Part shown: positions 47,749 to 59,098 of the stretch, in pieces | How the letters are laid out: each line of letters starts with the position of its first letter | Position numbering within the stretch: position 1 is the first letter of the stretch | DNA from: Anopheles merus | Lineage: Eukaryota > Arthropoda > Insecta > Diptera > Culicidae | Direction: 5' to 3' | Assembly: GCF_017562075.2 (NCBI RefSeq) | Contig: NC_054081.1 | Coordinates: 18,341,634 to 18,405,633, forward strand | Length of the DNA stretch: 64,000 nt | Notes under the pieces: generated by a model | What the model was told of the DNA's origin: nothing | The model's input: the letters and a program-made list of their open reading frames with translations, nothing else | The model's database searches: none | Translations under genes and position numbers: made by a program

Positions 47749-50128
47749 ACCGTAGCCCCTCCCCCGCGCCCGCAAGACCCACAGCCACCTTCGTCCGGGC
47801 CCCAGCGTGACCGAGAAAAATCATCATCATCGTCATCATCATTACCATCCATCTTCTGCTTCCCGCCATCCTGTCGTTTATCTTATTGGCAAACGCGTCT
47901 TGTCGCGCAGACCAACAATGCACGCATTGCTTCCGCCTGCTGTGCACGACCCCCCCCCCCCCATGCCAAGAATCCCCAATCAACTCCGCACCACACACTC
48001 GCTGCTCGTTGGGGGCGCGCAACCATACGTGACCGTAGGATGGTTCCGCTACGCGTGATTAGTTCGCCTGCCGATCGGGAAAAACGGCCCGCGGATCCAC
48101 CGCCATAAATCTGTCCGAAATCATCTGCCCAATCTCCAAAGCGCGCCACTGCGGTGTGCAACCGACCGTGCTCATCTAATCACTGTTTGTTTTTCTCTCG
48201 TGTCGCGCAACTGCGTCTGGCGAATTTAAATCCCGTAACACACACACACATCACACACAAACACATACACGTACGACACATTGATCCGCCTAGCACACAT
48301 TTAAGCGTATTAGCAAACAAAACAAGCGCTTTTGTTCCTATTATGTATGAAGCTGCTAGCAGCCTTCCGGTGCCTCGCGGCAGTTGATGTCAAACGCATG
48401 GATTCGTCAGATCTGATTCCACATCCGTTTTTTTTAATTATTTTATCATAGTGTTTTTGTTTCCTTCCTCCCACGAGCAGCTGTTCGTTGGAAGGGAGCA
48501 GGAGAGAGAAAAAACAAAGGTTTCCAATAAAATTTTCCATCTTTCGTCACAGCACAAATTTCCCTACCGAAGCAGAAGCTAGTTATCATTTGAGAAGGAA
48601 AAAAAAAAAACATGCAAACGCGTTGATGTTGTACATTTTAAGTTAATTTGGCCAGGTTACAGGGCTACGCAACGAAATTTCAAGGGTCCGCTGCATTCAG
48701 AAGTGTACGCAGAAATTATGAGCTTTAAAACCCACATAAAATCAATAACTGATGACAACCACTTAAGAGACCTTAACCTGAACCCATAACGGTCGTGGAA
48801 CTGATAATGCACCCATACTGGTCATGGACCTAATACTAAAGTCATACCGGTCCTAGAACCTATCATGAATTCATACCGGTCCTGGAACTGATACTGACTC
48901 CTTCTGGTCTTGGAACGGATACTGAACCCGTACCAGTCCTGGAACCTATCATGAACCCATGTCTGCACTGGAACCTATCATGAACCCATACCGATCCTAG
49001 AGCCGAGAATGAACTCATACCGATCCTGGAACCTATCATGACCCCATACCGGTCCTGCGACTGATACTGCACCAATACCGGTCCTGGAACTGACACTGAA
49101 CCCATACCAATCCTGGAACTAATACTGAATCTGCACTGGTCCTGAATACTGAACCCATACCGGTACTGAAACTGATAATGAACCCATACCGTTCCTGGAA
49201 TCGGGAATGAACTCATACCGGTCCTGGAACTGATCATAAACCCATACTGGTCCTGGAACCGATTATGAACCTCTACCGATCGAGGAACTAATGTTGAAGC
49301 CATATCGGTCCTGGAACTGATACTGAACCCATATTGGTCCGGGAACTGATTCCGAAACCGTATCGGTGAAGGAACCACTCGTGAACTCATAGCTCCCGAT
49401 TGCATTAATTTTCTGCAACAGTACCTATAACAATTCCGGATTCAGATTCGGTACGATACTTCCCGGTCTGCAACCGGTACAGTTCCAGTTTCGGTCGACA
49501 ATCCATACCCGGTAGCACATGAGCAGCGTGAGATATTTAGTAGAAGTTGTACAGTAAAGTATATGTAATAAACCGTGGCTTCAAATCGAAACGTTTGCTG
49601 GTTTTCACCGCGCTCATTATATTATTCGCAACAAAAACAAAAAAAGATGTGGTCGACAAGGTGTATTCGTAGTCCTACCGAGTTCCTGTTGAAATGGCTC
49701 ATTATCGAACAGATTTCAAACCTTGTCAATCTTAATACCGGAATTGGTTTTAGAACCATGCAAACAAAATGTGTGCACAACTGCAAGAAATAAAAGTCAC
49801 CTTCAATGTGTGTCTTGTTTAAATGATACATCACATTACTCAACGTCTCTCTTTTAGAATATTCTTCAATAAAAAATACTTTCTTGTTTTAAAAAATAAG
49901 ATCCTAGATTGCTAATTTAAACGCTTTGGAGAGCTTAATTGACGAAAACTATTGTTTTGCGCAACATGAAATTATTTAATTCAATGAGAACTGCCAAAAC
50001 AACGCATAATGTAAAAAAATAAAAAATATTTGTTGAGCACCGGCTGGAGGTGCAATTTCACTATTTCTGCGACTTGGAAACGGTTGTCGATCCCTGGCGT
50101 AAAAGATCGCTTGACCGCCATTGGGGCG
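47749..50128. other. 3' flank of the 46459 gene, minisatellite, and upstream of PRCP
   Basis: Contains the probable 3' untranslated region with AATAAA near 48527, a C-run (about 47951-47961), the 27-bp minisatellite at 48785-49390 and AT-rich DNA. No additional gene is supportable. Confidence 0.5.
48785..49390. repeat. 27-bp minisatellite, about 22 degenerate units
   Basis: Units resemble CATACCGGTCCTGGAACTGA followed by TACTGAACC with scattered substitutions and a few small indels. Because the unit is a multiple of three, a minus-strand frame of 180 codons stays open through it (about 48863-49405). The translation is only a 9-residue repeat, so I treat it as non-coding. Confidence 0.85.
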
Positions 50129-50190
50129 TATAAAATGCATTGACGGATGACTGGCGGCCAAGCGGCACAGATAGCACTGTGATCAGTCAG
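50129..50190 (+). promoter_or_regulatory. Possible PRCP promoter (TATA box, TCAGT initiators)
   Basis: TATAAA at 50129-50134 precedes a run of TCAGTCAGTCAG at 50183-50194. The spacing (about 54 bp) is longer than canonical, so the TATA box and initiator may not work as a pair. Downstream, GTAAGT at 50301 and a pyrimidine-rich acceptor ending at 50533 could define a 5' leader intron. Confidence 0.4.
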
Positions 50191-50599
50191 TCAGCCAACC
50201 GCCGTAGCCAAGCATCGATCGGTTGTTGTCGGAGATAGAGACGGCAGAAGAAAACAGTTCGCCTCAAACATCGCTCTTGTTTCATACACACAGCAGTTTG
50301 GTAAGTGCCAATTATTACCTTTATCTCCTTCATCTTAACAAAATAGTAACAATATGCTAAAGAACTAGATGATAGCTTGGCCCGGTCTTGGATCGGGGAA
50401 GAAAACAATAACACATACGTTCGAGCGTACCGATAATCGCTTAATTAGGCGTTCATTGGGCGCCGATCATCATTCGCCTATAACTGATGTCGTTTGTTCT
50501 CCTTTCCCCCCACCTCTCCATGTGTATGGCCAGTTTGGTGCAAAAGTGCTCGGTTGCCCCGGTTAAAGAGCAACGCACGCAGAAAGGAACGTGCGCAAG

Positions 50600-52388
50600 A
50601 TGACCGCTGCGCTATGGGTCGCGCTTATCGCCGGACTATCAGCTGCGGTCCGGGACGGGGCGGCCACTTACTTGTATCAGACTAAAACGATCGACGTGCC
50701 AATCGACCACTTTACGTACACCGGCGAGGCGACGTTCAAGCTACGGTAGGTGTAGCGAGCTACGGCGCTAAAATGCTTCAATGCCCCGCCAATAATGCTC
50801 CACCGCTTCCGGTATCGCCACTCTTTCCAGCTACCTGATCAACGATACGTACGCGCCGGGCGGGGCCGATCTGCCGGCCAGCCCGATTCTGTTCTACGCC
50901 GGCAATGAGGGCGACATCGAGCTGTTCGCACAAAACACCGGCTTCATGTGGGAGCTGGCGCCGAAGCTGAAGGCGACGCTGCTGTTTGTCGAGCATCGGT
51001 TCTATGGCCACTCGCTGCCGTTCGGCAATGCCTCGTACGATTCGCCCAAGAACCTCGGCTACCTGACGTCCGAGCAGGCGCTGGCCGACTTTGCGCTGGT
51101 GCTGCGCACGCTAAACCCCCCGAACGGGACCACCCGTGCCCGGCCGGTCATCGCGTTCGGGGGCTCGTACGGCGGCATGCTGGCCGCCTGGATACGCATC
51201 AAGTATCCGCACCTGGTGGCGGGAGCGATCGCCGCGTCCGCCCCGGTACGCCAGTTCGCGGGCGTGACCGACTGCGGCATCTTCAACCAGATACTGACGT
51301 CCGTCTACCAGGTCGCGTACACGGCCGACTGTGCCGACAACATACGCCGCTCGTGGACCACGCTGCAGAACTACTCGACCAGCGCGGACGGGCTGCGGCT
51401 GCTGAACGAAAAGTTCAAATTCTGCACCAACCTGACCAAGGGGACGGACGTCACCGAGACGCTGTTCGACTATCTCACGGACGTGTACGGCAACCTGGCG
51501 ATGATCAACTATCCCTACCCGTCGAGCTTCCTGGCGCCGGTGCCGGCCTACCCGGTGCGCGAGTTCTGCGGCCGGCTGGCGCAGAACTACACCGGCGTGG
51601 AGCTGCTCGACCATCTGCAGTCCGCCCTGTCGATCTACTACAACTACGACGGCAAGGCGGCCTGTCTGAACATCAACTCGTCGTACGACGGGACGGGCAT
51701 CAGCGACCGGGGCTGGGACTTTCAGGCGTGCACCGAGATGGTGATGCCGATCTGTGCGGACGGCGTGCACGACATGTTCCCGCCACAGCAGTGGAACATG
51801 CAGACGTACGCGGACAAGTGCTTCAAGAAGTACGGCGTGCATCCGCGCCCGGCCAACGCGCTGCTCAACTACGGTGGTGAATTTCTCGAGTAAGTTGTAA
51901 GACCCGGTGCAAAAGTGTTGCGGCCAGTGTGTCTGCGTAACGTTCTTTAATCGATTAGCGTCTGTTTAAAACACAAATCCGGGGGGTTTCAATCGCATCA
52001 TTTTCGCTACGTTGAGTTTACACTTTACATTTGCTATAGCATTCAGTTTTGTTTTTTAACAGCCAGAAACGTTAATTTTTCTGTCCGTGGTTTGGTTTGT
52101 TTGATTGTTTTTTTTTTTTTTTTGTTTGTTTCTGTTTTTTTGCACAGTGCGAGCATTACGAACATCGTCTTCAGCAACGGGCTGCTGGATCCGTGGTCCG
52201 GCGGTGGCGTACTGCGCTCGAGCAACGAGAACGTCAAGATTGTGCTCATCCCCGAGGGAGCCCACCATCTCGATCTGCGCGCGTCCAATCCGGCCGATCC
52301 GGCATCCGTGACGCGGGCCCGTGCCGTCCACGTGCAGAACATACAGAAGTGGCTGACCGAGTACCGGAAGCAGCGGAAAGTTTACTAA
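50600..52388 (+). CDS. Lysosomal/secreted Pro-X carboxypeptidase-like serine protease (PRCP, family S28)
   Basis: Three exons, 50600-50745, 50831-51889 and 52148-52388, in phases 2 and 2, encode 481 residues. S28 enzymes remove a C-terminal residue after proline, in lysosomes or extracellularly. The N-terminus is a signal peptide (MTAALWVALIAGLSAAV). The alpha/beta-hydrolase core shows PILFYAGNEGDIELF, then VEHRFYGHSLPFG. The nucleophile motif GGSYGGM has the serine at about residue 161, the acid is in NGLLDPWSGGG (Asp about 416), and the catalytic histidine lies in EGAHHLDLR (about 441-442). Several N-glycosylation sequons and paired cysteines fit a secretory-pathway protein. Length matches the family (about 480-500). 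The stop lies 104 bp from that of the convergent TRAPPC1/Bet5 gene. The related dipeptidyl peptidase 2 is an alternative, but the HHLDLR signature and length favour PRCP. Confidence 0.92.
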
Positions 52389-52492
52389 ATGGGGGATAGG
52401 CGAGATGTTTTTTTTTTTTTTTTTTTTTTGCGGAATGGATTGGGTTAGGTGGCCGGGAGGACATGTTGTCTCTGCGTACACTGCACGAGCGG

Positions 52493-53130
52493 TTAGATGA
52501 TTTTGGAACCGTACAGGGGCGACTGCTTCACGAATTCGTCCAGCTTTGCCTTAAAAATGTCGGACGTGACGGGTGTACCGAGCGTCCAAAGCGGGTTCCG
52601 TACGACATACTCAACCCATATCTAGTGATACGACGAGAAAAAAGAGAGCAAGAGCAAACTAATCATGTAGCAAAACCCATTTAACGCACACACCCACTCT
52701 TGTTAATAAAGAGATTTCCAGCTAAGAGCTAAACACCTGCCTTCGTGTACACGTTCTGTAGAAACTCCCGGATGCCGGTCGACGTGTTGTCCGTGTTGAG
52801 GACGAACTTCAACCCGGACGGTACCTCCAGGTAGTGCAGCGCGTACTTGTTCGTTTTGTAGTAGAGGAAGCCCTCCCTCGGCTCCACCGGTGACACTTTG
52901 CTGACGAACGATTTGATCGAGAACAGCATGCCGTACATCAGCTTCGCTTCCTGCAAACGAGAGCGAGTGAGTGGAAGATACACAGTTAGTGCCGATTCCG
53001 CTGCGAGACAATACGCCTCCGCCCGCCTTACCTCATCTTTGGTGATGCCCGATTGCTTCAGTCGGTTCCATTCGCCGTAGTACAACAGGGTGCCAAGCTT
53101 GTCGAAGATGTACAAATTGTAGATCGTCAT
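52493..53130 (-). CDS. Bet5: TRAPP complex subunit 1 (TRAPPC1/Bet5)
   Basis: Core subunit of the TRAPP tethering complexes, which activate Rab1 (Ypt1) in ER-to-Golgi transport. Three exons on the minus strand, 53130-53032, 52950-52741 and 52621-52493, all in phase 0, give 145 residues, the same length I remember for human TRAPPC1. The sequence shows the longin-like fold of the family: MTIYNLYIFDKLGTLLYYGE, KLMYGMLFSIKSFVSKVSP, NKYALHYLEVPSGLKFVLNT, and a C-terminal VVRNPLWTLGTPVTSDIF. Joining exons 2 and 3 in frame and without losing conserved residues requires a GC donor (AAG followed by GCAGGT) with a normal CACTAG acceptor. No GT donor I found gives the conserved IWVEYVV junction. Reading on past exon 2 instead gives an early stop that would lose about 40 conserved residues. 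Confidence 0.92.
52704..52709 (+). terminator. AATAAA downstream of PRCP, inside the Bet5 intron (antisense)
   Basis: The nearest clear plus-strand AATAAA after the PRCP stop is here, 316 bp downstream, within the last intron of the opposite-strand Bet5 gene. If it is used, the PRCP 3' untranslated region overlaps Bet5 exon 3. Confidence 0.4.
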
Positions 53131-54670
53131 CGAGGTGAGGGAAGGAGAGTGTGGTGGGCGGTCTCTCCTGGACGGAAGTGGAGCGACGGTTTTTGTGCGT
53201 TCTGTGTGTTATCGCTCGTCCTCCCACGTCGGTTTTTTACTTGCTCTGCTATCAGTCGTTGGGACAGTAGCGTGAGCTCGAGGTAGAATCCGTGGCAAAC
53301 GGACACACACAGCTACTGACCGAATTTCTGTGCCACGCACTGCACTGATCTGACCTACAAAGACCGCGGTTCTTTTTCTTTTTCTCAGGACCAGCTGGTG
53401 GGAGCGATCGGATCCGGCTCCAGCTTCCCGGGCCTCGGACCGTTTGATTTTTCTTTCTCTCTCTCTGTGAAGATTTTCGTGCTAAAAGTGTATTGTTGTC
53501 CGTGAGCAGATGATAATCTTGTTTTGTTTAGTTTAACGATTTGACCCGTTGAACATGGCGAGTGGTTTTTGACGTAAACAAAACCGCTGCATCTCGCTCG
53601 TTTTCTCTACCCGTTCTTTGCTTGCCTACAGTGCTCGTTTCGAGGTGAGTTTTTTGTGCCCCGCTGTCTCACTTCACTTCGAACGCTTCGTCCACCATTG
53701 TCCATATGCCTTTCGGTGTGTTGGTGACAATTTATACCCGCATCATATATCGAGCTGTGTATGTCTCGCTCGTTGTGTCATGCCATCTCTTTCGCACATG
53801 TGGACGCATGTTATATGTAAACAAACTCGTTGGCTGATGTAAATCTGGAGTGCAGAATTTTGTTGATAATTTGCATCGAAATCGATTGTAGTTTAGTGTA
53901 AATGTTACTAATTATACAGGTGGTCCCCGAGATACACGGTACCTCTTATACGCGGATTCGGAGATACGCGGTTTTCTAAATTTGACAATTCTTTGAGCAA
54001 ATTGTACTGATTTGACACATCAAATGTAAATTGCCAAATAATTTCCGTTTTGATCGAATGTTAAAAATAATTTCAAATTGTTTAAAACTGTTATATTCAG
54101 TCAGAACCATATCAAATAATTCATAAAGTGACTAAAACCGCCTCCTACTTGCAAAATAACACGAAAATTAGTGATATTTTAGCTGGAAATCACGAGATTC
54201 GACTTACGCGGAAATTCGAGTTACGCGGTAATTTGCGGCCGTTTTTGGTCCCCATTAACCGTGTATCTCGGGGACCGCCTGTAGTGGGTTAGGGCCTTAG
54301 ATTTGGCGTGCAACGCATAAAATCGCCGCACGCACGCAGCAGCGTGAACATTTGAGCAGGCCAAACATACAGTGACGGGTTAGTTTTTTTTTTTACGAAA
54401 TCATTGATTTTAAGCATTAGATTAACAAGGCGTGCTCTTCTTCACCATGCAGATAAACAAAATGAGCTGCTGTGCCGCTGTAGGACATGATTTGCAAGAG
54501 GGCAGGTATGTTGTGATTGCTCGGCGTTTGAGATTGCGTTAATTTCGATTTGTGTAATTTCTATTTTGTAGATAACTATACATCGGCATGGATAAAGGTG
54601 TAGCAACATAAAACGGCATTGCGACACTACGGTAGAATGTGTGTCTTGCTGGCCTGCAGAAAGATCCCAA
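53131..54670. other. Upstream region of Bet5 and flank of the CACTA-like cluster
   Basis: Contains the probable Bet5 5' leader and promoter, unique sequence, and a pogo-like MITE at 53917-54281. No gene is supportable. Confidence 0.5.
53917..54281. mobile_element. Pogo/Tigger-like MITE with 24-bp terminal inverted repeats
   Basis: 365 bp, flanked by TA (53915-53916 and 54282-54283). The left end is CAGGTGGTCCCCGAGATACA; the complemented right end differs from it by one base over 24. Internal subterminal motifs such as GATACGCGG and TTACGCGG recur. It is the best preserved member of this family here. Confidence 0.88.
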
Positions 54671-55335
54671 CCCAAATAGCCAGCTCGTACTTTATAGCTG
54701 ATTTAGAGCTGTTTAACGAAAAATCGGTCCGATGTCGTACTTTGTGGCTGATTAAGAGATAGACGGTACTTTGCGGAACTATGGAGCTTTTTAACAGGCA
54801 CATGGTACTTGTTGGAACTTTGCGGTTGATTAGCACTATGTGTAGGGTTCATGATGGAACTTGAAGGCTTGTTAAGAAAGGGTGCTGAACTTGGTGGAAC
54901 TTTATAGCTTTTTAATGCATGACATCGGTTCAAGGTGGCTCTTGTCAAAGTGTCAAAGACAAACGCCGGCAATAATCTCATTGCTGCTGCACAAGTTAGA
55001 TTCGTTAATTGAAGAATGAATATTGAGTGAAGTGATTGTGAATTATCAGTAAATTGTGTAAAATTTTGTATAATTCATCAATACAAAGGATTTAAAAATA
55101 TACACGTGTATTTAAACGAAACAAATCTTGTTGTTTATTTCATCGATGACGCTTGCTTGAAAGTAAAACACAAAGAAAAATAATCCCTGGCATCGTGGCA
55201 TAAGGAAGCTGTTTAGGCGCTGTTTGAAAGACCCACATAGAACTTTGATGCTGTTTATCTACTGCAAAAGGCGAATTAGAGCAGCGATCTTTAGCGTGCC
55301 AAAATGAGCTGCTTAAGCAATTCTGGCTATTTGGG
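54671..55335. mobile_element. Intact MITE with CCCAAATAGCCAG inverted ends (derivative of the CACTA-like element)
   Basis: 665 bp with perfect 13-bp ends (CCCAAATAGCCAG and its complement), extended to 16 bp by flanking CAA/TTG. The left subterminal region is a series of short GCTGATTA, GGAACTTTG and AGCTTTTTAA motifs. The right end carries GCAGCGATCTTTAGCGTGCC. Both ends match those of the 4.4 kb element at 56653-61045, and the middle has no coding capacity, so it is a non-autonomous derivative. No clear target duplication. Confidence 0.85.
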
Positions 55336-55500
55336 TTGCTTACAGCATTAAAATATAGAAAGCATTGTTTACCTATGAAAATCGTGAATTTTTTACATCA
55401 AAACGTGTGGAATACCGGGTATGCCGGTTGCCAACTTACGTGTGTAAATCTGGTTGCCAACTCTACGGTTAATAATGTATTTATTCCGTGCCGCTTCTGA

Positions 55501-55952
55501 GGCTGGAAATAGACGAACCGAGATCATCGCGGTACCGCGAAAATCGGGTATGATTTGAGCTGTCAATTATGTTACAAAATCTGACCGATAGGCGAGATAA
55601 TCGCGGTTCGTGTATTTAACCATCCGAGGTCTGGTGACGATTGAATGTGCCAAGAAGAAATATTTTTCTATCAATTTGCGAATCAAATTATTTATTTCAC
55701 ATAGTTTATGCAAAATAAAATACAAAACTTATTTCTTGACACGAGTTTTCTCACAAATCCGCCAGAAAAAGTAAAAATAATCGGTTCGCGCTATCGCGAA
55801 AATCTCAGCAATACCGAAGTTGGGTATCTCTGGGAAACAGCAGGCGCGATTGGAGGCGCGGAAGATTTGACAGCTCTACTGTTCTACAACTGTTATAAAC
55901 AAGGCGCGAATTTCGCGGTACCGCGCCGATCTCGGTTCGTCTATTTCCAGCC
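55501..55952. mobile_element. PIF/Harbinger-like MITE with TGA target duplication
   Basis: 452 bp. Ends are GGCTGGAAATAGACGAACCG on both sides in inverted orientation, continuing past ATC and GCGGTACCGCGAAA. It is flanked by TGA (55498-55500 and 55953-55955). The related fragment at 41038 follows TTA. The 3-bp TNA-type target fits PIF/Harbinger. An open frame crossing it (55708-56067) follows from the inverted structure and is not a gene. Confidence 0.8.
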
Positions 55953-57019
55953 TGACGAGGCCATTCGCGTGTTATGCCGTTTAATGATTACGAAGCTATA
56001 TCGAACCAGCATAAGTGTTGGTGGAACTCAATTGGGTAAAAAATCTTTTATGTTTTCTTGCACCTAAAAACCTACGAACGACATTACGGGTCAATCTGTG
56101 CATCACCGGCATGAACCACAACTTTGCTGACGGCAAACCAGACATTTAGAGGGACGTGAAGCTAACAGGCCGTGCATCACGTCGCTCTCAAGCACCTTCT
56201 TGTCAAGACATGTGTAAAAAATGCTTTGAACCTCTCACGAGCGAGGTATTTTCCGGATCATCCCAAATAGCCAGAATTGCTTAAGCAGCTCATTTTGGCA
56301 CGCTAAAGATCGCTGCTCTAATTCGCCTTTTGCAGTAGATAAACAGCATCAAAGTTCTATGTGGGTCTTTCAAACAGCGCCTAAGCAGCTTCCTTATGCC
56401 ACGATGCCAGGGATTATTTTTCTTTGTGTTTTATTTTCAAGCAAGCGTCATCGATGAAATAAACAACAAGATTTGTTTCGTTTAAACACATGTGTATATT
56501 TTTAAATCCTTTATACAAAATTTTACACAATTTACTGATAATTCACAATCACTTCACTCAATATTCATTCTTCATTTAACGAATCTAACTTGTGCAGCAG
56601 CAATGAGATTATTGCCGGCGTCCGTCTTTGACACTTTGACAAGAGCCACCTTCCCAAATAGCCAGCTTGAACTCCATAGCTGATTTGGGGCTGTTTAGCG
56701 AAAAATCGGTCCGATGTCGTACTTTGTGGCTGATTAAGAGATGAAACGGTACTTGGTGGAACCATAAAGCTTTTTAACAAGCACACGGTACCCTTTGGAA
56801 CTTTGCGGCTGATTAGTATTATCTGCAGGGTTGACGATCGAACTTTAAGGCTTTTTAATAACGCGTACCGAACTTGGTGGAACTTCATAGCTATTTAAGA
56901 CTGAAAGACGGTACTCTATGGAACTTTGCTGGCAAACTGACCAAAATATTATCATCTGTCAAATGACGGCGTCGTAAATCACCTGAGTGAAAAATTATTA
57001 ACGGAATACACAAACAAAC

Positions 57020-59098
57020 ATGTTTTCGCGCGTTTTAAAAAGATCTGGAAAAATATATCGAAAACGCGACAGTATAAAGCGGTCATTATTTAATGTGAAC
57101 AACTCCGTTGGGAGTGAAATATTTGGTACTACAGGTTTGTCGCGTTAGAACAGAATATAGATACATATTCTAAAAGCATATTTTTTTCTTTTTTGTTAGG
57201 GATAATTACTGCTGCAGATGTTCAATCTTCTGATAGTTCAGATTCTGAAGATGAATACGGGGCTGTAACAACCGATTCTAATGAGTTTGACACTATGGAC
57301 TTTGAAGAAGGAATGCAATTTTGGGCTTTATACACCAACCAAACACATCAATCCATAAACATGATGTTAAAGTTATTAAAATCAAATATCGACTCAGTAA
57401 ACCTTCCAGAAAATGCTAGAACGCTGCTTCGTACAAAGAGGACTCCGGCGGAAATAACAAAGATTGATGGAGGTCAATTTTGGTATAATGGAATCCAAAA
57501 ATGTCTTTCATCCTTCTTTTGGTAAGATAATATATCTTTTTGGTTATAATCAATATCTAACTCTAAAATTTAGTAAACAGGGACCACCATTCGAAACACT
57601 GTCGCTCAATTTATTTGTGGATGGTTTACCTCTTTACAAAAGTAGCAGTCTCCAGTTTTGGCCGATTCTCTTCAATATACATGATATGCCCAATGTTCGT
57701 CCAATGATTGCTGGGATTTTTTGCGGCAATACCAAGCCGGGAAATGCGGATGAATATTTGAAGAAATTGGTTGAAGAATTAAAGATAATATTGGTGAAAG
57801 GAACAACCATCAATGGTGTAACCATTGCAATCAAACTTCGAGCAGTTATAGCTGATTCTCCAGCTAGATGTTTTCTAAAAGGTAACAAAATAACAAAGCT
57901 AACATGAATTTTAGGTTTAAATATCATCAATCAATATTTATCATTACAGGAGTGACAAATTTCAATGGATATAATAGTTGCTTGAAATGCACATGCCACG
58001 GAGAATACAACCATGATTCACATACTGTTATTTTAAAGGGGTGAATCATAAAATGCGCACAGATAAGAATTTCCGAGCTAAAGCATATAGACAACATCAG
58101 AAGAAATGTAGCCCATTGCTTGAAATTCCATTTTTGAATATGATTCGAGACATAATTGTATCAGATAGGTTACACCTGATAGATTTGGGAGTGCAGCGAA
58201 GATTGCTTCTAGGTTGGAGAGATGGTACACTAGGATTGCATGCAAAATTATCAGCTTCTGCCATCAGTGAAATTTCGGAATTGTTGCAACGCATCAAACT
58301 TCCATCAGAAATACACAGACCATTTAGAGGTCTGAACGTACTAAAATATTGGAAAGCAACAGAATTTAGTTCATTCTTGCATTATGCCGGAATAGTAGTG
58401 CTTAAAGATGTTTTACCGGATTATGTATATAACCACTTCATGCTACTGTTTTGCTCTATTACAATGCTATCAACAAACGTGTATAAAAATAATTGGCATG
58501 TTGCAAACGAAATGTTAAAAGAATTCGTTGTCCAGTACAGTAATGTTTATGGAGACAAATTTCTCACAAGTAATGTGCACAATCTTTTACATGTGTACGA
58601 AGAAGTGTTTTTTTTTTCGGACCGTTAATTACTTTGTCAACTTACCCGTTTGAAAATTTGTTACAAGTTCTGAAAAACCTACTACGTGGTCGACGACAAG
58701 AGCTTCAACAAATTATAAACAGATTATCGGAGCTGGAAAATTTTTATCAGTACAAAGGAGAAACACAAAACACTAATAGCATAGATTTTAAAATGCAAGA
58801 CAACGATCGCGATGGTTGGGTATTGACGAAACAGAAAAAAATTGTCCGGTTCATTAAATTAGATTCTAATTCTTCCTCTTTACATAGCTTTCATGGCAGA
58901 GAAGTCCTGAAGCAATGGGATTATTTTGAATACCCTATCAAATCATCTGCTTTAAATATTTATGCTGGGAAATTATCAACTTTGTCAGGGGCGGAAACTA
59001 CGTTCAATTTTCACGATATCAAATGCAAGATAGTTGCAGTACAAACCAGGACACCCGATCTTTATGTTTTTATTCCTTTAATTCATACATTGAAATAA
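57020..59098 (+). pseudogene. tnp2-like (CACTA/EnSpm-type) transposase, frameshifted
   Basis: Exons 57020-57134, 57200-57521, 57574-57881 and from 57950 onward have clean GT-AG introns and start at a real ATG. The N-terminus is basic and then acidic. The middle has FVDGLPLYKSSSLQFWPILF (a likely first catalytic Asp), PGNADEYLKKLVEELK, VIADSPARCF (a likely second catalytic Asp) and a CLKCTCHG zinc-knuckle-like motif. Later come RLHLIDLGVQRRLLLGW and FENLLQVLKNLLRGRR. The order matches CACTA transposases of the tnp2 type as I remember them. Two one-base frame breaks occur: at the G-run near 58038-58041 and at the T-run near 58607-58618. Both are in homopolymers, so either recent decay or sequence error is possible. 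Beyond each break the conserved sequence continues in another frame. Confidence 0.78.

Noticed and set aside
55708..56067. A 119-codon plus-strand frame
   Set aside because: It crosses the inverted halves of the Harbinger-like MITE and has no resemblance to a transposase.
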